Positions 50,088-59,278 of a DNA stretch of 64,000 bases are shown here, piece by piece. A program made the translations under genes and the position numbers. Source of the DNA: Streptomyces sp. NBC_00576. GTDB taxonomy: Bacteria > Actinomycetota > Actinomycetes > Streptomycetales > Streptomycetaceae. How positions within the stretch are numbered: position 1 is the first letter of the stretch; every line of letters begins with the position of its first letter. Location of the stretch: the NCBI RefSeq assembly GCF_036345175.1, contig NZ_CP107780.1, positions 1,550,001-1,614,000 on the forward strand. Reading direction: 5' to 3'. The notes beneath the pieces are model-generated. The model did no database searches. It saw only the letters and a list, made by a program, of their open reading frames with translations, and was not told the DNA's origin.

Positions 50088-50943
50088 CGGATCCGACCTC
50101 CATCGGCAGTATGCGGCGCAGCCTTCCCGGGTCTCCCGGTCGCTTCTGCCATTCGCGGGGGTAGCCCACGGACACTTCTTCGAAGCGGACGCCCTCGTGC
50201 CAGGTGGTCCGAGGGATGTGCAGATGGCCGTAGACCATGGTCGCGACGCGGAACCGGCGGTGCCAGTCGGCGGTCAGCGTGGTGCCGCACCACATGGCGA
50301 ACTCGGGGTGCCAGAGGACGTCTGTGGGGTGCCGGTCCAGCGGATAGTGGTTGACGAGCACCGTCGGCAGGTCCTCGGGCAGCTCGGCGAGCCGCCGCTC
50401 GGTCCGGGCCACCCGGGCCCGGCACCAGGCCTCACGGGTCGGATACGGGTCGGGGTGCAGGAGGTACTCGTCGGTGCAGACGATGCCCGTGCTCTCCGCG
50501 TACGCCAGCCCCTCCTCCTTGGTCGCGCAGCCCTGCGGCAGGAAGGAGTAGTCGTAGAGGAGGAACAGCGGCGCGACGACCACCGGGCCGTCGGGGCCCT
50601 CCCACACGGGGTACGGGTCCTCGGGCGACGTCACACCCAGCTCACGGCACAGGTCGACCAGGTGTTCGTAGCGGGCGACTCCACGCAGGGTGACCGGGTC
50701 CTTGGGGTGGGTCCACAGTTCGTGGTTGCCGGGCGCCCAGATCACCTTGCGGAATCGGCCGGCGAGGGTTTCCAGGACCCAGCGGATGTCGGCCACCGAC
50801 TCCGACACGTCGCCGGCGACCAGCAGCCAGTCGTCGTCCGTCTCCGGGCGCATCTGTTCGACCAGGGCGCGGTTCTCCGGGTAGCCGATGTGCAGATCAC
50901 TGATCGCCAGCAGCTGTCCGGCACCGCCGGCCGTCGTCTCCAC
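50035..50943 (-). CDS. Calcineurin-like metallophosphoesterase
   Basis: A 302-residue cytoplasmic enzyme with the two-metal phosphoesterase motif series: DLHIG near residue 18, LVAGDVSES near 45, APGNHELWTH near 75, VNHYPLD near 195 and YGHLHIPR near 235. GTG 50943 lies 7 bases after AAGGGG. Its 3' end overlaps the phosphopantetheinyl transferase start by 53 bases. This pairing is frequent in Streptomyces as I recall. A role in CoA or phosphopantetheine turnover is tempting but unproven. Confidence 0.82.
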   Translation of the reverse strand: METTAGGAGQLLAISDLHIGYPENRALVEQMRPETDDDWLLVAGDVSESVADIRWVLETLAGRFRKVIWAPGNHELWTHPKDPVTLRGVARYEHLVDLCRELGVTSPEDPYPVWEGPDGPVVVAPLFLLYDYSFLPQGCATKEEGLAYAESTGIVCTDEYLLHPDPYPTREAWCRARVARTERRLAELPEDLPTVLVNHYPLDRHPTDVLWHPEFAMWCGTTLTADWHRRFRVATMVYGHLHIPRTTWHEGVRFEEVSVGYPREWQKRPGDPGRLRRILPMEVGSGDRGAASGHGRGRGNVR

Positions 50944-51307
50944 TCCAGCCCCTTCCCTATCCGAACTCCGCCCTCGCGAGCGCACGTTCGGACCCACAAG
51001 AACACATCACCGGCAGCCGGACAAGTACGGCTTCCGGCCCTCCCGCCGCCCTCTCGGCGCAGCTCACCGGGCGGGCCGAAGATCATTACAGGGGACCACG
51101 GTTGGTGCACAAGGCAACACACGGGGTACTGCTGTCAATTCCGTAACACGCGCGTAGCAGGAACAGGGTCTGCGGAGCCTTATGATCGCCTCAACACTTC
51201 CGCCAAAAACCCGGTTCGCACCCGGCGGCTTGTCGTGTTCCCAAATCTCCCCTGGCCGGGCTCGGCCTTGCTCTGCCGCGCCCGTGAACCCTGAAAGGTG
51301 GCCCTGC

Positions 51308-52453
51308 ATGGTCTCTCGCGTACGCGTCTGGCTCAACCGCACGTACGCGGAGAACGTGTTCTTCATGGAACAGCTGCGGAGAAATCCCAGCGACCGCGCG
51401 GTCGAGATCCACGCCACCCACGGGGACGCCGACTCCCCCGTCCTGGCCGCCGCCGACACCGCCGCCATGGAGCCCGAGGGCCTGTCACCCGCCGCGTACG
51501 TGGAGTACGCGCTCGACCAGTGCGACCGCCGCGAGATCGACGTGTTCGTGCCGCGGCTGCACCAGGACGCGATCGTCGAGCACCGCGCGGACTTCGAGGC
51601 CGTCGGCACCAAGCTGCTCGCGCCGACGCCCGAGGCGGTGGCCGTCTTCCAGGACAAGGCGACCGCGTACCAGGCCGTCGAGGCGGTCGGTGTTCCGGTG
51701 CCGCCGTGGTGGCGGGTGCGCAGCGCCGACGAACTCCTCGTCGCCGTCGAGCAGTTGGAGGCCGACGGGCACAAGGCGTGCTTCAAGCCGGCGGCGGGCG
51801 CGGGCGGGGTGGGCTTCCGCGTGATCACGCGCGCCCCCTTCTCGATGTCGCACCTCAACGGGTTCCCCACCCCCTACGTCCAGTTGGACATGGTCCTCGA
51901 CGTGCTGCAGAACACGGAGGAGGACGTCGACTGGCTGGTGATGCCCCGTCTGGAGCAGCCGGAGGTGTCCGTCGACTGCCTCACCGGCCCCGACTCGCGC
52001 ATCCGGATGGCGATCGGCCGCACCAAGAACGGCCGGCGGCGCGGCTTCACCCTCGACGAGGCCTGGCTGCAGCCCGCGCGGCTCATCGCCGAGGGTTTCG
52101 GGCTGCACCACCTGAGCAACATCCAGTTCCGGATGTACGAGGACCGGCCGGTCCTGATGGACGTCAACACGCGGCCGGCCGGCGGCCTGCACCAGCTCCA
52201 GCTGTGCGGCATCAACGCCCCTTGGGCGGCAGTGCAGTTGGCGCTCGGCGAGGACCCGGGCGATCTGGTGCCGCCGTTCCTCGGCCAGGACTACGCGGTG
52301 ATCTCCGCACCGCGCCCGGTGCGCACGGTGTCGGCACCCGCGGACGAGGTCCCGGCGCCCACGCTGTCCGCCGTACCCGCGCGCACTCCGGAGCAGCCGG
52401 AACCGGAGGCCGTCGAGACGTCGGCCGGGGCGGCTGCGGGGGCATCGGCCTAG
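51308..52453 (+). CDS. ATP-grasp fold enzyme
   Basis: A 381-residue ATP-dependent ligase-type protein. An N-terminal Rossmann-like domain (VSRVRVWLNRTYAENVFFME) is followed by the ATP-grasp core (about 110-310), with FQDKATAYQAVEAVGVPVPP, ACFKPAAGAGGVGFRVI (ATP-binding loop) and RPVLMDVNTRPAGGLHQLQL (metal-binding Asp and Asn). The C-terminal 60 residues are Pro/Ala/Glu rich and probably disordered. GAAAGGTG lies 7 bases before ATG 51308. The acceptor is unknown. A 16-base-pair terminator follows. Confidence 0.82.
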   Translation: MVSRVRVWLNRTYAENVFFMEQLRRNPSDRAVEIHATHGDADSPVLAAADTAAMEPEGLSPAAYVEYALDQCDRREIDVFVPRLHQDAIVEHRADFEAVGTKLLAPTPEAVAVFQDKATAYQAVEAVGVPVPPWWRVRSADELLVAVEQLEADGHKACFKPAAGAGGVGFRVITRAPFSMSHLNGFPTPYVQLDMVLDVLQNTEEDVDWLVMPRLEQPEVSVDCLTGPDSRIRMAIGRTKNGRRRGFTLDEAWLQPARLIAEGFGLHHLSNIQFRMYEDRPVLMDVNTRPAGGLHQLQLCGINAPWAAVQLALGEDPGDLVPPFLGQDYAVISAPRPVRTVSAPADEVPAPTLSAVPARTPEQPEPEAVETSAGAAAGASA

Positions 52454-52474
52454 CCCGGGCCTTCCACGCCACCA

Positions 52475-52517
52475 GGGCCCGGTCATGGCGAAGCATCCTG
52501 ACGCCATGACCGGGCCC
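52475..52517 (+). terminator. Very strong terminator after the ATP-grasp gene
   Basis: GGGCCCGGTCATGGCG pairs perfectly with CGCCATGACCGGGCCC (16 base pairs) around an 11-base loop, 21 bases after the stop. Confidence 0.85.
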
Positions 52518-52534
52518 GACCCGGCTGCGACTGC

Positions 52535-52714
52535 GGTGTGCGGGGCTGCCGGCCGTTGCCAGCGATCGTCACCGCCACCCCGGCGACCGTCACCTGGCTG
52601 TCCTTCCCTCAGCCCTTCCGTAAAGGGTGGGGGGAGCTGCGGCTGGGCCCGTACGTCTTCGCCTGCCCCGCCTACGAGGCCGCGCTGAGCGCTCCGCTGG
52701 AAGAGCGGTGCTGA
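52535..52714 (+). other. Coding-like stretch of unknown origin
   Basis: One plus frame reads AIVTATPATVTWLSFPQPFR then KGWGELRLGPYVFACPAYEA and ALSAPLEERC before a stop at 52714. Composition looks like real protein. A GTG at 52535 could start it, but it has no good ribosome binding site and overlaps the end of the terminator. It may be a decayed gene end or a small protein. Confidence 0.3.
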
Positions 52715-52830
52715 ACCTGCGGGCCGGTGGGAGGCTGGGTCGCGCACCCGACTTCACCAGAGAGCCGGTCGGGCATGCGAAGGGCGAGCCGCACAGCGAC
52801 CCGCCCTTGCCCCTACTGCCCTGCCGACTC

Positions 52831-55800
52831 CTACTTGCCCACCGTCAGCCGCAGCGTCTGCACCTCGAACGGCCGCAGCGTCACCGCCACCGAGTCACCG
52901 TCGACGGCCGCCTCGGACAGTGGCCGCTCCAGCAGGTCGGTGATCTTGGCGCCAGTCAGCGGGAAGCCCGTGCACAGCACGCCCTCCGCCCGGCCGCCGC
53001 GCGACTCGTAGAGGCGGACGACGACGTCGCCGGACGCGTCGTCGGCGAGCTTGACCGCCTCGATCGTGACACCGTCGCCGTCCGCCCACACGACCGGCTC
53101 CGGAGCACCCCCGGCATCCGCGACGCGCAGCGGAAGGTTGAGGGAGTAGCCCTCGGCGACCGCGTCCTCGATGCTCGCGCCGGGCAGCAGCGAGTACGTG
53201 AAGCGGTGCTTGCCCTGGTCGGCCCCGGGGTCCGGGATGCGCGGGGCGCGCACCAGCGACAGGCGGACCGTGGTGGTCGTACCGCCGTCCTCGCGGACCG
53301 TGCGGGAGACGTCGTGGCCGTACGTCGAGTCGTTGAGGACCGCGACGCCGTAGCCGGGCTCGGCGAGGTGCACCCAGCGGTGGCCGGAGACCTCGAAGCG
53401 GGCCGACTCCCAGGTGGTGTTGGTGTGCGTGGGCCGCTGGACATGGCCGAACTGGATCTCCGCGCTGGAGTGGGCCGCGCGGATGTCCACCGGGAAGGCG
53501 GCCTTGAGGATCTTCTCCGCCTCGTGCCAGTCGATCTCCGTCTCGAAGTCGATCCGGGGACTGCCGGCCCGCACGGTGATCGTCTGGACGATCTTCGAGC
53601 CCTTGCCGAAGTCGCGCTCCACGCGGATGGCGCCGAGGAGCGGGTCCTCGTCGGTCACCGTGACGGAGGACGTCTCCAGCAGGTCCGTGTAGCGGTTCTG
53701 GTAGTGCTTGTCGATGTCCCAGGCATCCCAGTAGTTCGGGAGGTCGGTGTGCAGGCGGAGCAGGTTGCCCTTGTCGGCGAGGACTTCGCGGTTCGCCTTC
53801 AGGTCGCGGACCGAGGCCAGCGTGCCGTCCTCGGCCACCTCCACCCGTACGAGCCCGTTGTCGAGGATCCGCCCGGCGGCGATCGTCACCGGCTGCGGGG
53901 GTTCCGCGACGGCCAGCGGGGCGCTGCCGCTCGCCGGGACCTCCACGTACATGGGGACGCCCGTCGAGGTGCGGACCACCTCGGACCGGTCGTACGGGCT
54001 CGTGTTGAAGGCACGGGACTCGCCGCCGCCGAGCGCGGCCACCGCCTCGGCGGTCAGTGCCTCCAACTCCTCGGCCACACGGGCGTATTCGGCCTCCGCC
54101 TCGCGGTGCACCCAGGCGATGGACGAACCCGGCAGGATGTCGTGGAACTGGTGGAGCAGAACCGTCTTCCAGAGGCGGTCCAGGTGCTCGTACGGGTACG
54201 CGTAGCCCGGTGCGTGCAGCGCGGCCGTCGTCGCCCACAACTCGGCCTCGCGCAGCTTGTGTTCGCTGCGCCGGTTGCCCTGCTTGGTGCGGGCCTGGGA
54301 GGTGTACGTGGCCCGGTGCAGCTCCAGGTACAGCTCGCCGACCCAGACCGGGGCGTCGGGGTACTCCTCGCGGGCCTTGGCGAAGAACTCGTCGGGGTGC
54401 TCGACCTCGACCGTCGCCGAACCCTCCAGGTCGGCGAGCCTGCGCGCCCGTTCCATGATCTCGCGGGTGGGGCCGCCGCCGCCGTCGCCCCAGCCGAAGG
54501 GGGCCAGCGAGCGGTTCGCGACGCCCTTCTCCTGGTAGTTGCGGGTCGCGCGGGACATCTCCTCGCCGCTGAAGCGGGCGTTGTAGGTGTCGACCGGCGG
54601 GAAGTGGGTGAAGATGCGGGTGCCGTCGATGCCCTCCCACCAGAAGGTGTGGTGGGGGAACTTGTTGGTCTGGTTCCAGGAGATCTTCTGGGTGAGGAAC
54701 CACTCGTTGCCGGCGAGCTTGGCGAGCTGCGGGTAGGCCGCGGTGTAACCGAAGGAGTCCGGCAGCCACACGCCCTTGGTCTCGACGCCGAAGTGCTCGA
54801 TGAAGAACCGCTTGCCGTGGATCAGCTGGCGGGCCATCGCCTCGCCGCCGGGCAGGTTGCCGTCCGCCTCGACCCACATGCCGCCGACCGGCGCCCACTG
54901 GCCCTTCTTCACCGACTCCTGGATGCGGGCCCACACCTTGGGGTAGTTGTCGCGCACCCACTCGTACTGCTGGGCCTGCGAGCAGGCGAAGATGAAGTCC
55001 TCGTACTCGTCGGCCAGCGAGGTGACGTTGGAGAACGTGCGGGACGTCTTGCGCTTGGTCTCGCGGATCGGCCACAGCCACGCCGAGTCGATGTGCGCGT
55101 GGCCGACACCCGAGATCTTGTGCGCGCTGGCGTTGGCCGGCTTGGCCAGCGTGGGCGCCAGGGCTGCTCGTACCGCCGCCGCCGAACCGGCCACGTCGTC
55201 CAGGTCGAGCAGGTCGAGGGCGCGGTCCAGGGCGTGCGTGATCTCGTGGCGGCGCGGGTCGTGCTCGCCCAGCTCCAGCATCAGCTCGCGCAGTACCTGG
55301 ACGTCGAGGTCGAGGTGGAAGACCTCCTCGTCGAGGATGGCGAGGTCGGCGCGCTGGAAGGTGTAGATCGGCTTGTCACCGGCGGTGAGGATGTCACCCA
55401 TGGGGGTGATCTTGGAGAAGTTGGCGGCGAGGATGTCGGGGTTCGAGGCCGCCTCGACGAGGTAGTCGATCTCCTCGCCGCCCGTGGCCGGGTTGGCGAT
55501 CGGCACGTACTGGTTGAGCGGGTTGACCGCCTTCAGCGGGGTGCCGTCGGTGAGGTGGACCAGGGCCTCGGCCTGGTTGCCGGGCCAGTCGCCGACGAAG
55601 CCGAGGTCGATGACCGCCTCGACGCGCCGGCCGGCCCACTCGGCGGGCACCCGGCCGCGCATCCGGAACCAGGTCGTGCCCCAGGGCGGGCCCCAGAGGG
55701 TGTCCATGGCGAAGGGGGCATACGACGCGGCTGCCGCCTCCTCGAAGGAGACCGGCTCGCCGGGCGCCTGCCAGGCTTCGACCTCGAAGGGAACCGTGGC

Positions 55801-55878
55801 CGCGTAGATCGCCGCCTTGATCCGCTGGTCGTGGAGGCGCTGGACGCGCTCCTCGATCCGCCGGCGTTCGTCGTGCAT
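52831..55878 (-). CDS. GH38 alpha-mannosidase
   Basis: Retaining zinc-dependent alpha-mannosidase of 1015 residues without signal peptide, so cytoplasmic. SGVGHAHIDSAWLWPIRETK (about residue 255-275) supplies zinc His and Asp ligands, GVWLPDSFGYTAAYPQLAKL (about 370) has the nucleophile Asp, and HQFHDILPGSSI (about 580) has the later zinc His. C-terminal beta-sandwich domains follow (VEVAEDGTLASVRDLKANRE). The length is typical of bacterial type II mannosidases. It is transcribed with the GH4 enzyme and the DeoR repressor (62 bases from the GH4 stop). It probably trims mannosides taken up by the ABC importer across the divergent promoter. Confidence 0.9.
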   Translation of the reverse strand: MHDERRRIEERVQRLHDQRIKAAIYAATVPFEVEAWQAPGEPVSFEEAAAASYAPFAMDTLWGPPWGTTWFRMRGRVPAEWAGRRVEAVIDLGFVGDWPGNQAEALVHLTDGTPLKAVNPLNQYVPIANPATGGEEIDYLVEAASNPDILAANFSKITPMGDILTAGDKPIYTFQRADLAILDEEVFHLDLDVQVLRELMLELGEHDPRRHEITHALDRALDLLDLDDVAGSAAAVRAALAPTLAKPANASAHKISGVGHAHIDSAWLWPIRETKRKTSRTFSNVTSLADEYEDFIFACSQAQQYEWVRDNYPKVWARIQESVKKGQWAPVGGMWVEADGNLPGGEAMARQLIHGKRFFIEHFGVETKGVWLPDSFGYTAAYPQLAKLAGNEWFLTQKISWNQTNKFPHHTFWWEGIDGTRIFTHFPPVDTYNARFSGEEMSRATRNYQEKGVANRSLAPFGWGDGGGGPTREIMERARRLADLEGSATVEVEHPDEFFAKAREEYPDAPVWVGELYLELHRATYTSQARTKQGNRRSEHKLREAELWATTAALHAPGYAYPYEHLDRLWKTVLLHQFHDILPGSSIAWVHREAEAEYARVAEELEALTAEAVAALGGGESRAFNTSPYDRSEVVRTSTGVPMYVEVPASGSAPLAVAEPPQPVTIAAGRILDNGLVRVEVAEDGTLASVRDLKANREVLADKGNLLRLHTDLPNYWDAWDIDKHYQNRYTDLLETSSVTVTDEDPLLGAIRVERDFGKGSKIVQTITVRAGSPRIDFETEIDWHEAEKILKAAFPVDIRAAHSSAEIQFGHVQRPTHTNTTWESARFEVSGHRWVHLAEPGYGVAVLNDSTYGHDVSRTVREDGGTTTTVRLSLVRAPRIPDPGADQGKHRFTYSLLPGASIEDAVAEGYSLNLPLRVADAGGAPEPVVWADGDGVTIEAVKLADDASGDVVVRLYESRGGRAEGVLCTGFPLTGAKITDLLERPLSEAAVDGDSVAVTLRPFEVQTLRLTVGK

Positions 55879-55940
55879 GAGAAGTCTCCAGACCAGATTC
55901 GAGCAGACCAGATACGAGCAGATTCGAGCGGGGAAAGCGC

Positions 55941-57278
55941 TTACTTAAGGTACGCCAGGCCGGGGTGGACCGCGGTGTATCCGTCTACCAGTCTGCGCGC
56001 CACGTTCACGGAATCGACGAGCGGATGCAGCGCGAACGCCTTGACCGCCGTCGAACGGGAGCCGGACTCGGCGGCGGCGAGCACCTCGCGTTCGACCGCC
56101 TTCACCGAGCAGACCAGGCCGGAGGCGTGGTCGGGCAGCGGGTCGACGGTGACGGGGTGGGCGCCGCCCGCGTCGACCAGGCAGGGCACCTCGATGACGG
56201 CCTCGGTGTCGAGCACCGAGAGCGTCCCGCGGTTGCGGACATTGAGGATCAGGGTGGTGCGTTCGTCGCGGGCGATGGCCCGCATCAGAGCGAGGGCGAC
56301 CTTCTCGTAGCCCCCGGACAGGTCGTCGGCGTCACGTTCGCCCGCGCCCGCCGTCTCGCGGGCCTCAGCCATGTACGTCGCCTCGCGCTCGGCGCGGGTG
56401 CGGTCCCAGGCGGTGAGGGCGGCGGCGTCGGGTCGTTTCATCTCGTCGTAGAAACCGGCCTGCTGGTCGCGCAGGAAGGCGCCGCGGGTCTTCTCGGCCT
56501 GGCTGTAGGCGCGTACGGCCTCGCGGTTGAAGTAGTAGTAGTGCAGATACTCGTTCGGGATGGCACCCAGCGACTGGAGCCAGTCGGTGCCGAAGAGCTT
56601 GCCCTCCTCGAAGGAACCGAGGAGGTCGGGGTCGGCGAGCAGTCGCGGGAGTTCGTCGCGGCCGTTGACCCGCAGCCCGCGTACCCAGCCGAGGTGGTTG
56701 AGGCCGACGTAGTCGATCCACGCCTCGCCGGGGTTGGCGCCGAGCACCCGGGCGATACGGCGGCCGAGGCCCACCGGCGAGTCACAGATGCCGATGACAC
56801 GGTCGCCGAGGTGGCGGGACATGGCCTCGGTGACCAAGCCGGCCGGGTTGGTGAAGTTGATGACCCAGGCGTCGGGGGCGACCCGCGCGACGCGGCGCGC
56901 GATGTCCTCGGCCACCGGGACCGTGCGCAGGCCGTAGGCGATGCCGCCCGCGCCGACCGTCTCCTGGCCGAGGACGCCCTCGTCCAGCGCCACCTTCTCG
57001 TCGTTCGCGCGGCCCTCCAGGCCGCCGACGCGGATCGCGGAGAAGACGAAGTCGGCGCCGGTGAGCGCCTCGTCGAGGTCGGTCGTGGCGCTCACCTCGG
57101 GGGCGTCGGGCACCCCGGCCGCCTGCTCGGCCAGGACCCGGGTGACCGCCGAGAGACGGCCCGCGTCCAGGTCGTGCAGGACGACATGCGTCACCCGGCC
57201 CTCGGCGTGGTCGCCCAGGAGCGCCCCGTACACGAGCGGCACGCGGAATCCGCCGCCGCCCAGAATCGTCAGCTTCAA
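55941..57278 (-). CDS. GH4 family NAD-dependent glycosidase (6-phospho-beta-glucosidase-like)
   Basis: NAD+- and metal-dependent glycosidase of 445 residues. It starts MKLTILGGGGFRVPLVYGAL, the dinucleotide site. FVFSAIRVGGLEGRANDEKV is characteristic of GH4, ICDSP carries the metal Cys, VGLNHLGWVRGL the metal His, and FNREAVRAYSQAE a conserved active-site region. The start is a TTG at 57278, overlapping the DeoR stop by four bases (TTGA), with AGGAAAGGTG upstream; this implies coupling. Whether substrates are phosphorylated is open; the divergent operon offers a PfkB kinase but no PTS. Confidence 0.87.
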   Translation of the reverse strand: MKLTILGGGGFRVPLVYGALLGDHAEGRVTHVVLHDLDAGRLSAVTRVLAEQAAGVPDAPEVSATTDLDEALTGADFVFSAIRVGGLEGRANDEKVALDEGVLGQETVGAGGIAYGLRTVPVAEDIARRVARVAPDAWVINFTNPAGLVTEAMSRHLGDRVIGICDSPVGLGRRIARVLGANPGEAWIDYVGLNHLGWVRGLRVNGRDELPRLLADPDLLGSFEEGKLFGTDWLQSLGAIPNEYLHYYYFNREAVRAYSQAEKTRGAFLRDQQAGFYDEMKRPDAAALTAWDRTRAEREATYMAEARETAGAGERDADDLSGGYEKVALALMRAIARDERTTLILNVRNRGTLSVLDTEAVIEVPCLVDAGGAHPVTVDPLPDHASGLVCSVKAVEREVLAAAESGSRSTAVKAFALHPLVDSVNVARRLVDGYTAVHPGLAYLK

Positions 57279-58060
57279 GGTTGCACCTTTCCTGCCGTGA
57301 TGACCTGCACCCCGGCCTCCTGCAGAGAGGACTGCGTCGCCGGGTCCACCGGCGCGTTCGTCACCACCATGTCCAGCTCGTCCGGGCCGCAGACCTTCGC
57401 CATGCCCGTGCCGGGGAACTTGGCGCGGTCGGCGAGCAGGACGACCCGGTCGGCGGCCTTGATCATGGCGCGCTTGACCGGCACCTCGACCACCGTGGTG
57501 TCCATCACCTGGCCGCCGGGCCGGACGCCGCTGGTGCCCAGGAAGAGCCAGTCGGCGTGCAGCTGGCGCAGATTGTCCTCGGTGAGGAACCCGACCAGGG
57601 AGCGGTACTCGCGCCTGACCATGCCGCCGAGGAGCACCAGTTCGATGCCCTCGTCGTCCACCAGCTCCTCGAAGACCACCAGGTTGCTGGTGATCACGGT
57701 GAGCCGGCGGCCGTGCAGTTGCCGGGCCAGCCGGTAGGCGGTGGTGCCGATGTCGAGCAGCACGGACGAGCCGTCCTCGACGAGGGAGGCGGCCTTGGCG
57801 GCTATCGCGTCCTTCTCGGCCACGCGCACCTCGGCGACCTCGGCGAAGGGCTGGTCGCCCTCCTCGACCACGGCGCCGCCGTGTACACGTGTGAGCAGGC
57901 CCTCCTCCTCCAGTCTGACCAGGTCACGCCGGATGGTGGCGGGGCTCACGCCCAACTGCTCGGAGAGATCGGTCACGGCTGCGGGGCCCCCTGAGCGCAG
58001 GGCCCGCAGGATGAGTTGATGTCGTCGTTCTGCCAGCACGCGGTGAACAGTACTCGTCAT
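57275..58060 (-). CDS. DeoR family transcriptional regulator
   Basis: A 261-residue repressor. The winged helix (about 5-58, AERRHQLILRALRSGGPAAV then SEQLGVSPATIRRDLVRLEE) is followed by the DeoRC sugar-phosphate-isomerase-like domain (about 75-230), with LDIGTTAYRLARQL, VITSNLVVFEEL and VLLADRAKFP. ATG 58060 is preferred to an in-frame TTG six bases before. The first gene of its operon, it is divergent from the kinase and likely binds the direct repeats at 58138-58155. A phosphorylated sugar is the usual effector. Confidence 0.88.
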   Translation of the reverse strand: MTSTVHRVLAERRHQLILRALRSGGPAAVTDLSEQLGVSPATIRRDLVRLEEEGLLTRVHGGAVVEEGDQPFAEVAEVRVAEKDAIAAKAASLVEDGSSVLLDIGTTAYRLARQLHGRRLTVITSNLVVFEELVDDEGIELVLLGGMVRREYRSLVGFLTEDNLRQLHADWLFLGTSGVRPGGQVMDTTVVEVPVKRAMIKAADRVVLLADRAKFPGTGMAKVCGPDELDMVVTNAPVDPATQSSLQEAGVQVITAGKVQP

Positions 58061-58137
58061 CTTCAATCATTTCTATGCTTGCTTCTGCTCGACTCTTGCC
58101 AAATCTTCCGAAGGCGCGCACGATTCCGGTCATCAAA

Positions 58138-58155
58138 TTGACGAGTTTTGACGAG
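58138..58155. promoter_or_regulatory. Direct-repeat operator in the divergent DeoR/kinase region
   Basis: TTGACGAG occurs at 58138-58145 and again at 58148-58155, ten bases apart, almost one helical turn. DeoR-type regulators often use direct repeats. It lies 12-29 bases before the kinase GTG, so binding would block translation initiation or early transcription. Confidence 0.55.
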
Positions 58156-58166
58156 AGGATGCACGC

Positions 58167-59171
58167 GTGGACGACGAACGGCCCGATGTGCTGCTGACCG
58201 GGCTGCTCTTCTTCGACCTCGTCCTCACCGGCCTGGGCAAGCCCCCGACACCCGGCGAGGAGATCTGGACGTCGGGGATGGGCACCAGCCCCGGCGGGAT
58301 CGCGAACCTCGCGGTGGCCGCCGCCCGGTACGGTCTGAAGACCTCGCTGGCCACCGTCTTCGGCGACGACGCGTACGGCACCCACTGCCGAACCGTCCTC
58401 GCCGGTCAGGAGGGCGTCGACCTCTCGCTCTCGCGCACCGCGGACGACTGGCACACACCCGTCACCGTCTCGCTCGCCTACGACGGCGACCGCGCCCTGA
58501 TCACCCACGGGCAGCCGCCCCCGTACTCCCAGGACACCCTGCTGGGTGACCCGCCCGAGGCGCGCACCGCCCTCGTCCACCTTGAGGCCGAGCCCCACCG
58601 GTGGCTGGCCAAATCGGCGGCGAACGGCACGCAGATCTACGCGGACGTCGGCTGGGACCCCACCCAGGTGTGGTCCTCCGACCTCCTCGACCAGCTCGCC
58701 CTGTGCCACGCCTTCCTCCCCAACGAGACCGAGGCGATGGCGTACACCCGCACGGACACCGCGGTCGCCGCGCTGGGCACGCTCAGCGAGCTCGTCCCGG
58801 TGGCCGTCGTCACCCGTGGCGGTGACGGCGCGATCGCCGTGGACCAGACGACGGGCGAGTACGCCGAGGTCCCGGCCCTCGCCGTGGACGTCGTGGACTC
58901 GACGGGCGCCGGTGACGTGTTCGGCGCCAGTTTCGTCGCCGCCTCGCTCGGCGGCTGGCCACTGGAGGAACGGCTGCGGTTCGCCGTACTGGCCGCCTCC
59001 CTGTCCGTACGGGAGCACGGCGGGGCGCTGGCCGCACCCGGCTGGTACCACGTCCAGCGCTGGTGGGACACGCTCGACGACCCCGAACTGCGGCGCGCCT
59101 ACGGCTTCCTGGCCGACCGGCTGCCGGCCGATCCGGGACCGCCGGTGCGGTACGCGCCCGTCACACCCTGA
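58167..59171 (+). CDS. PfkB family carbohydrate kinase
   Basis: A 334-residue ribokinase-fold sugar kinase. N-terminal LLTGLLFFDLVLTGLGKPPT and SPGGIANLAVAAARYGLKTS form the substrate face. The ATP site is DSTGAGDVFGASFVAASLGG, with the catalytic Asp, near residue 250. GAGAGG lies 8 bases before GTG 58167. It is the first gene of the importer operon, so it likely phosphorylates the sugar brought in or released by the GH38/GH2/GH4 enzymes. Which sugar is not visible. Confidence 0.88.
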   Translation: MDDERPDVLLTGLLFFDLVLTGLGKPPTPGEEIWTSGMGTSPGGIANLAVAAARYGLKTSLATVFGDDAYGTHCRTVLAGQEGVDLSLSRTADDWHTPVTVSLAYDGDRALITHGQPPPYSQDTLLGDPPEARTALVHLEAEPHRWLAKSAANGTQIYADVGWDPTQVWSSDLLDQLALCHAFLPNETEAMAYTRTDTAVAALGTLSELVPVAVVTRGGDGAIAVDQTTGEYAEVPALAVDVVDSTGAGDVFGASFVAASLGGWPLEERLRFAVLAASLSVREHGGALAAPGWYHVQRWWDTLDDPELRRAYGFLADRLPADPGPPVRYAPVTP

Positions 59172-59278
59172 GACCTGCCACCCCCACCGCATTGCCCCCT
59201 CCTTTATGCCCCTCCTTGATGCCCCTTACTGACTTTCCCCTCAAGCACGCACCGAACATCCGAAAGGCGGTGGGAGCT

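Noticed and set aside
52627..56310. A 1227-codon open frame on the plus strand opposite the GH38 gene
   Set aside because: It is the GC-driven antisense frame of the mannosidase and part of the GH4 gene. It lacks any domain and is Arg/Gly/Val rich; the opposite strand has full catalytic motifs.
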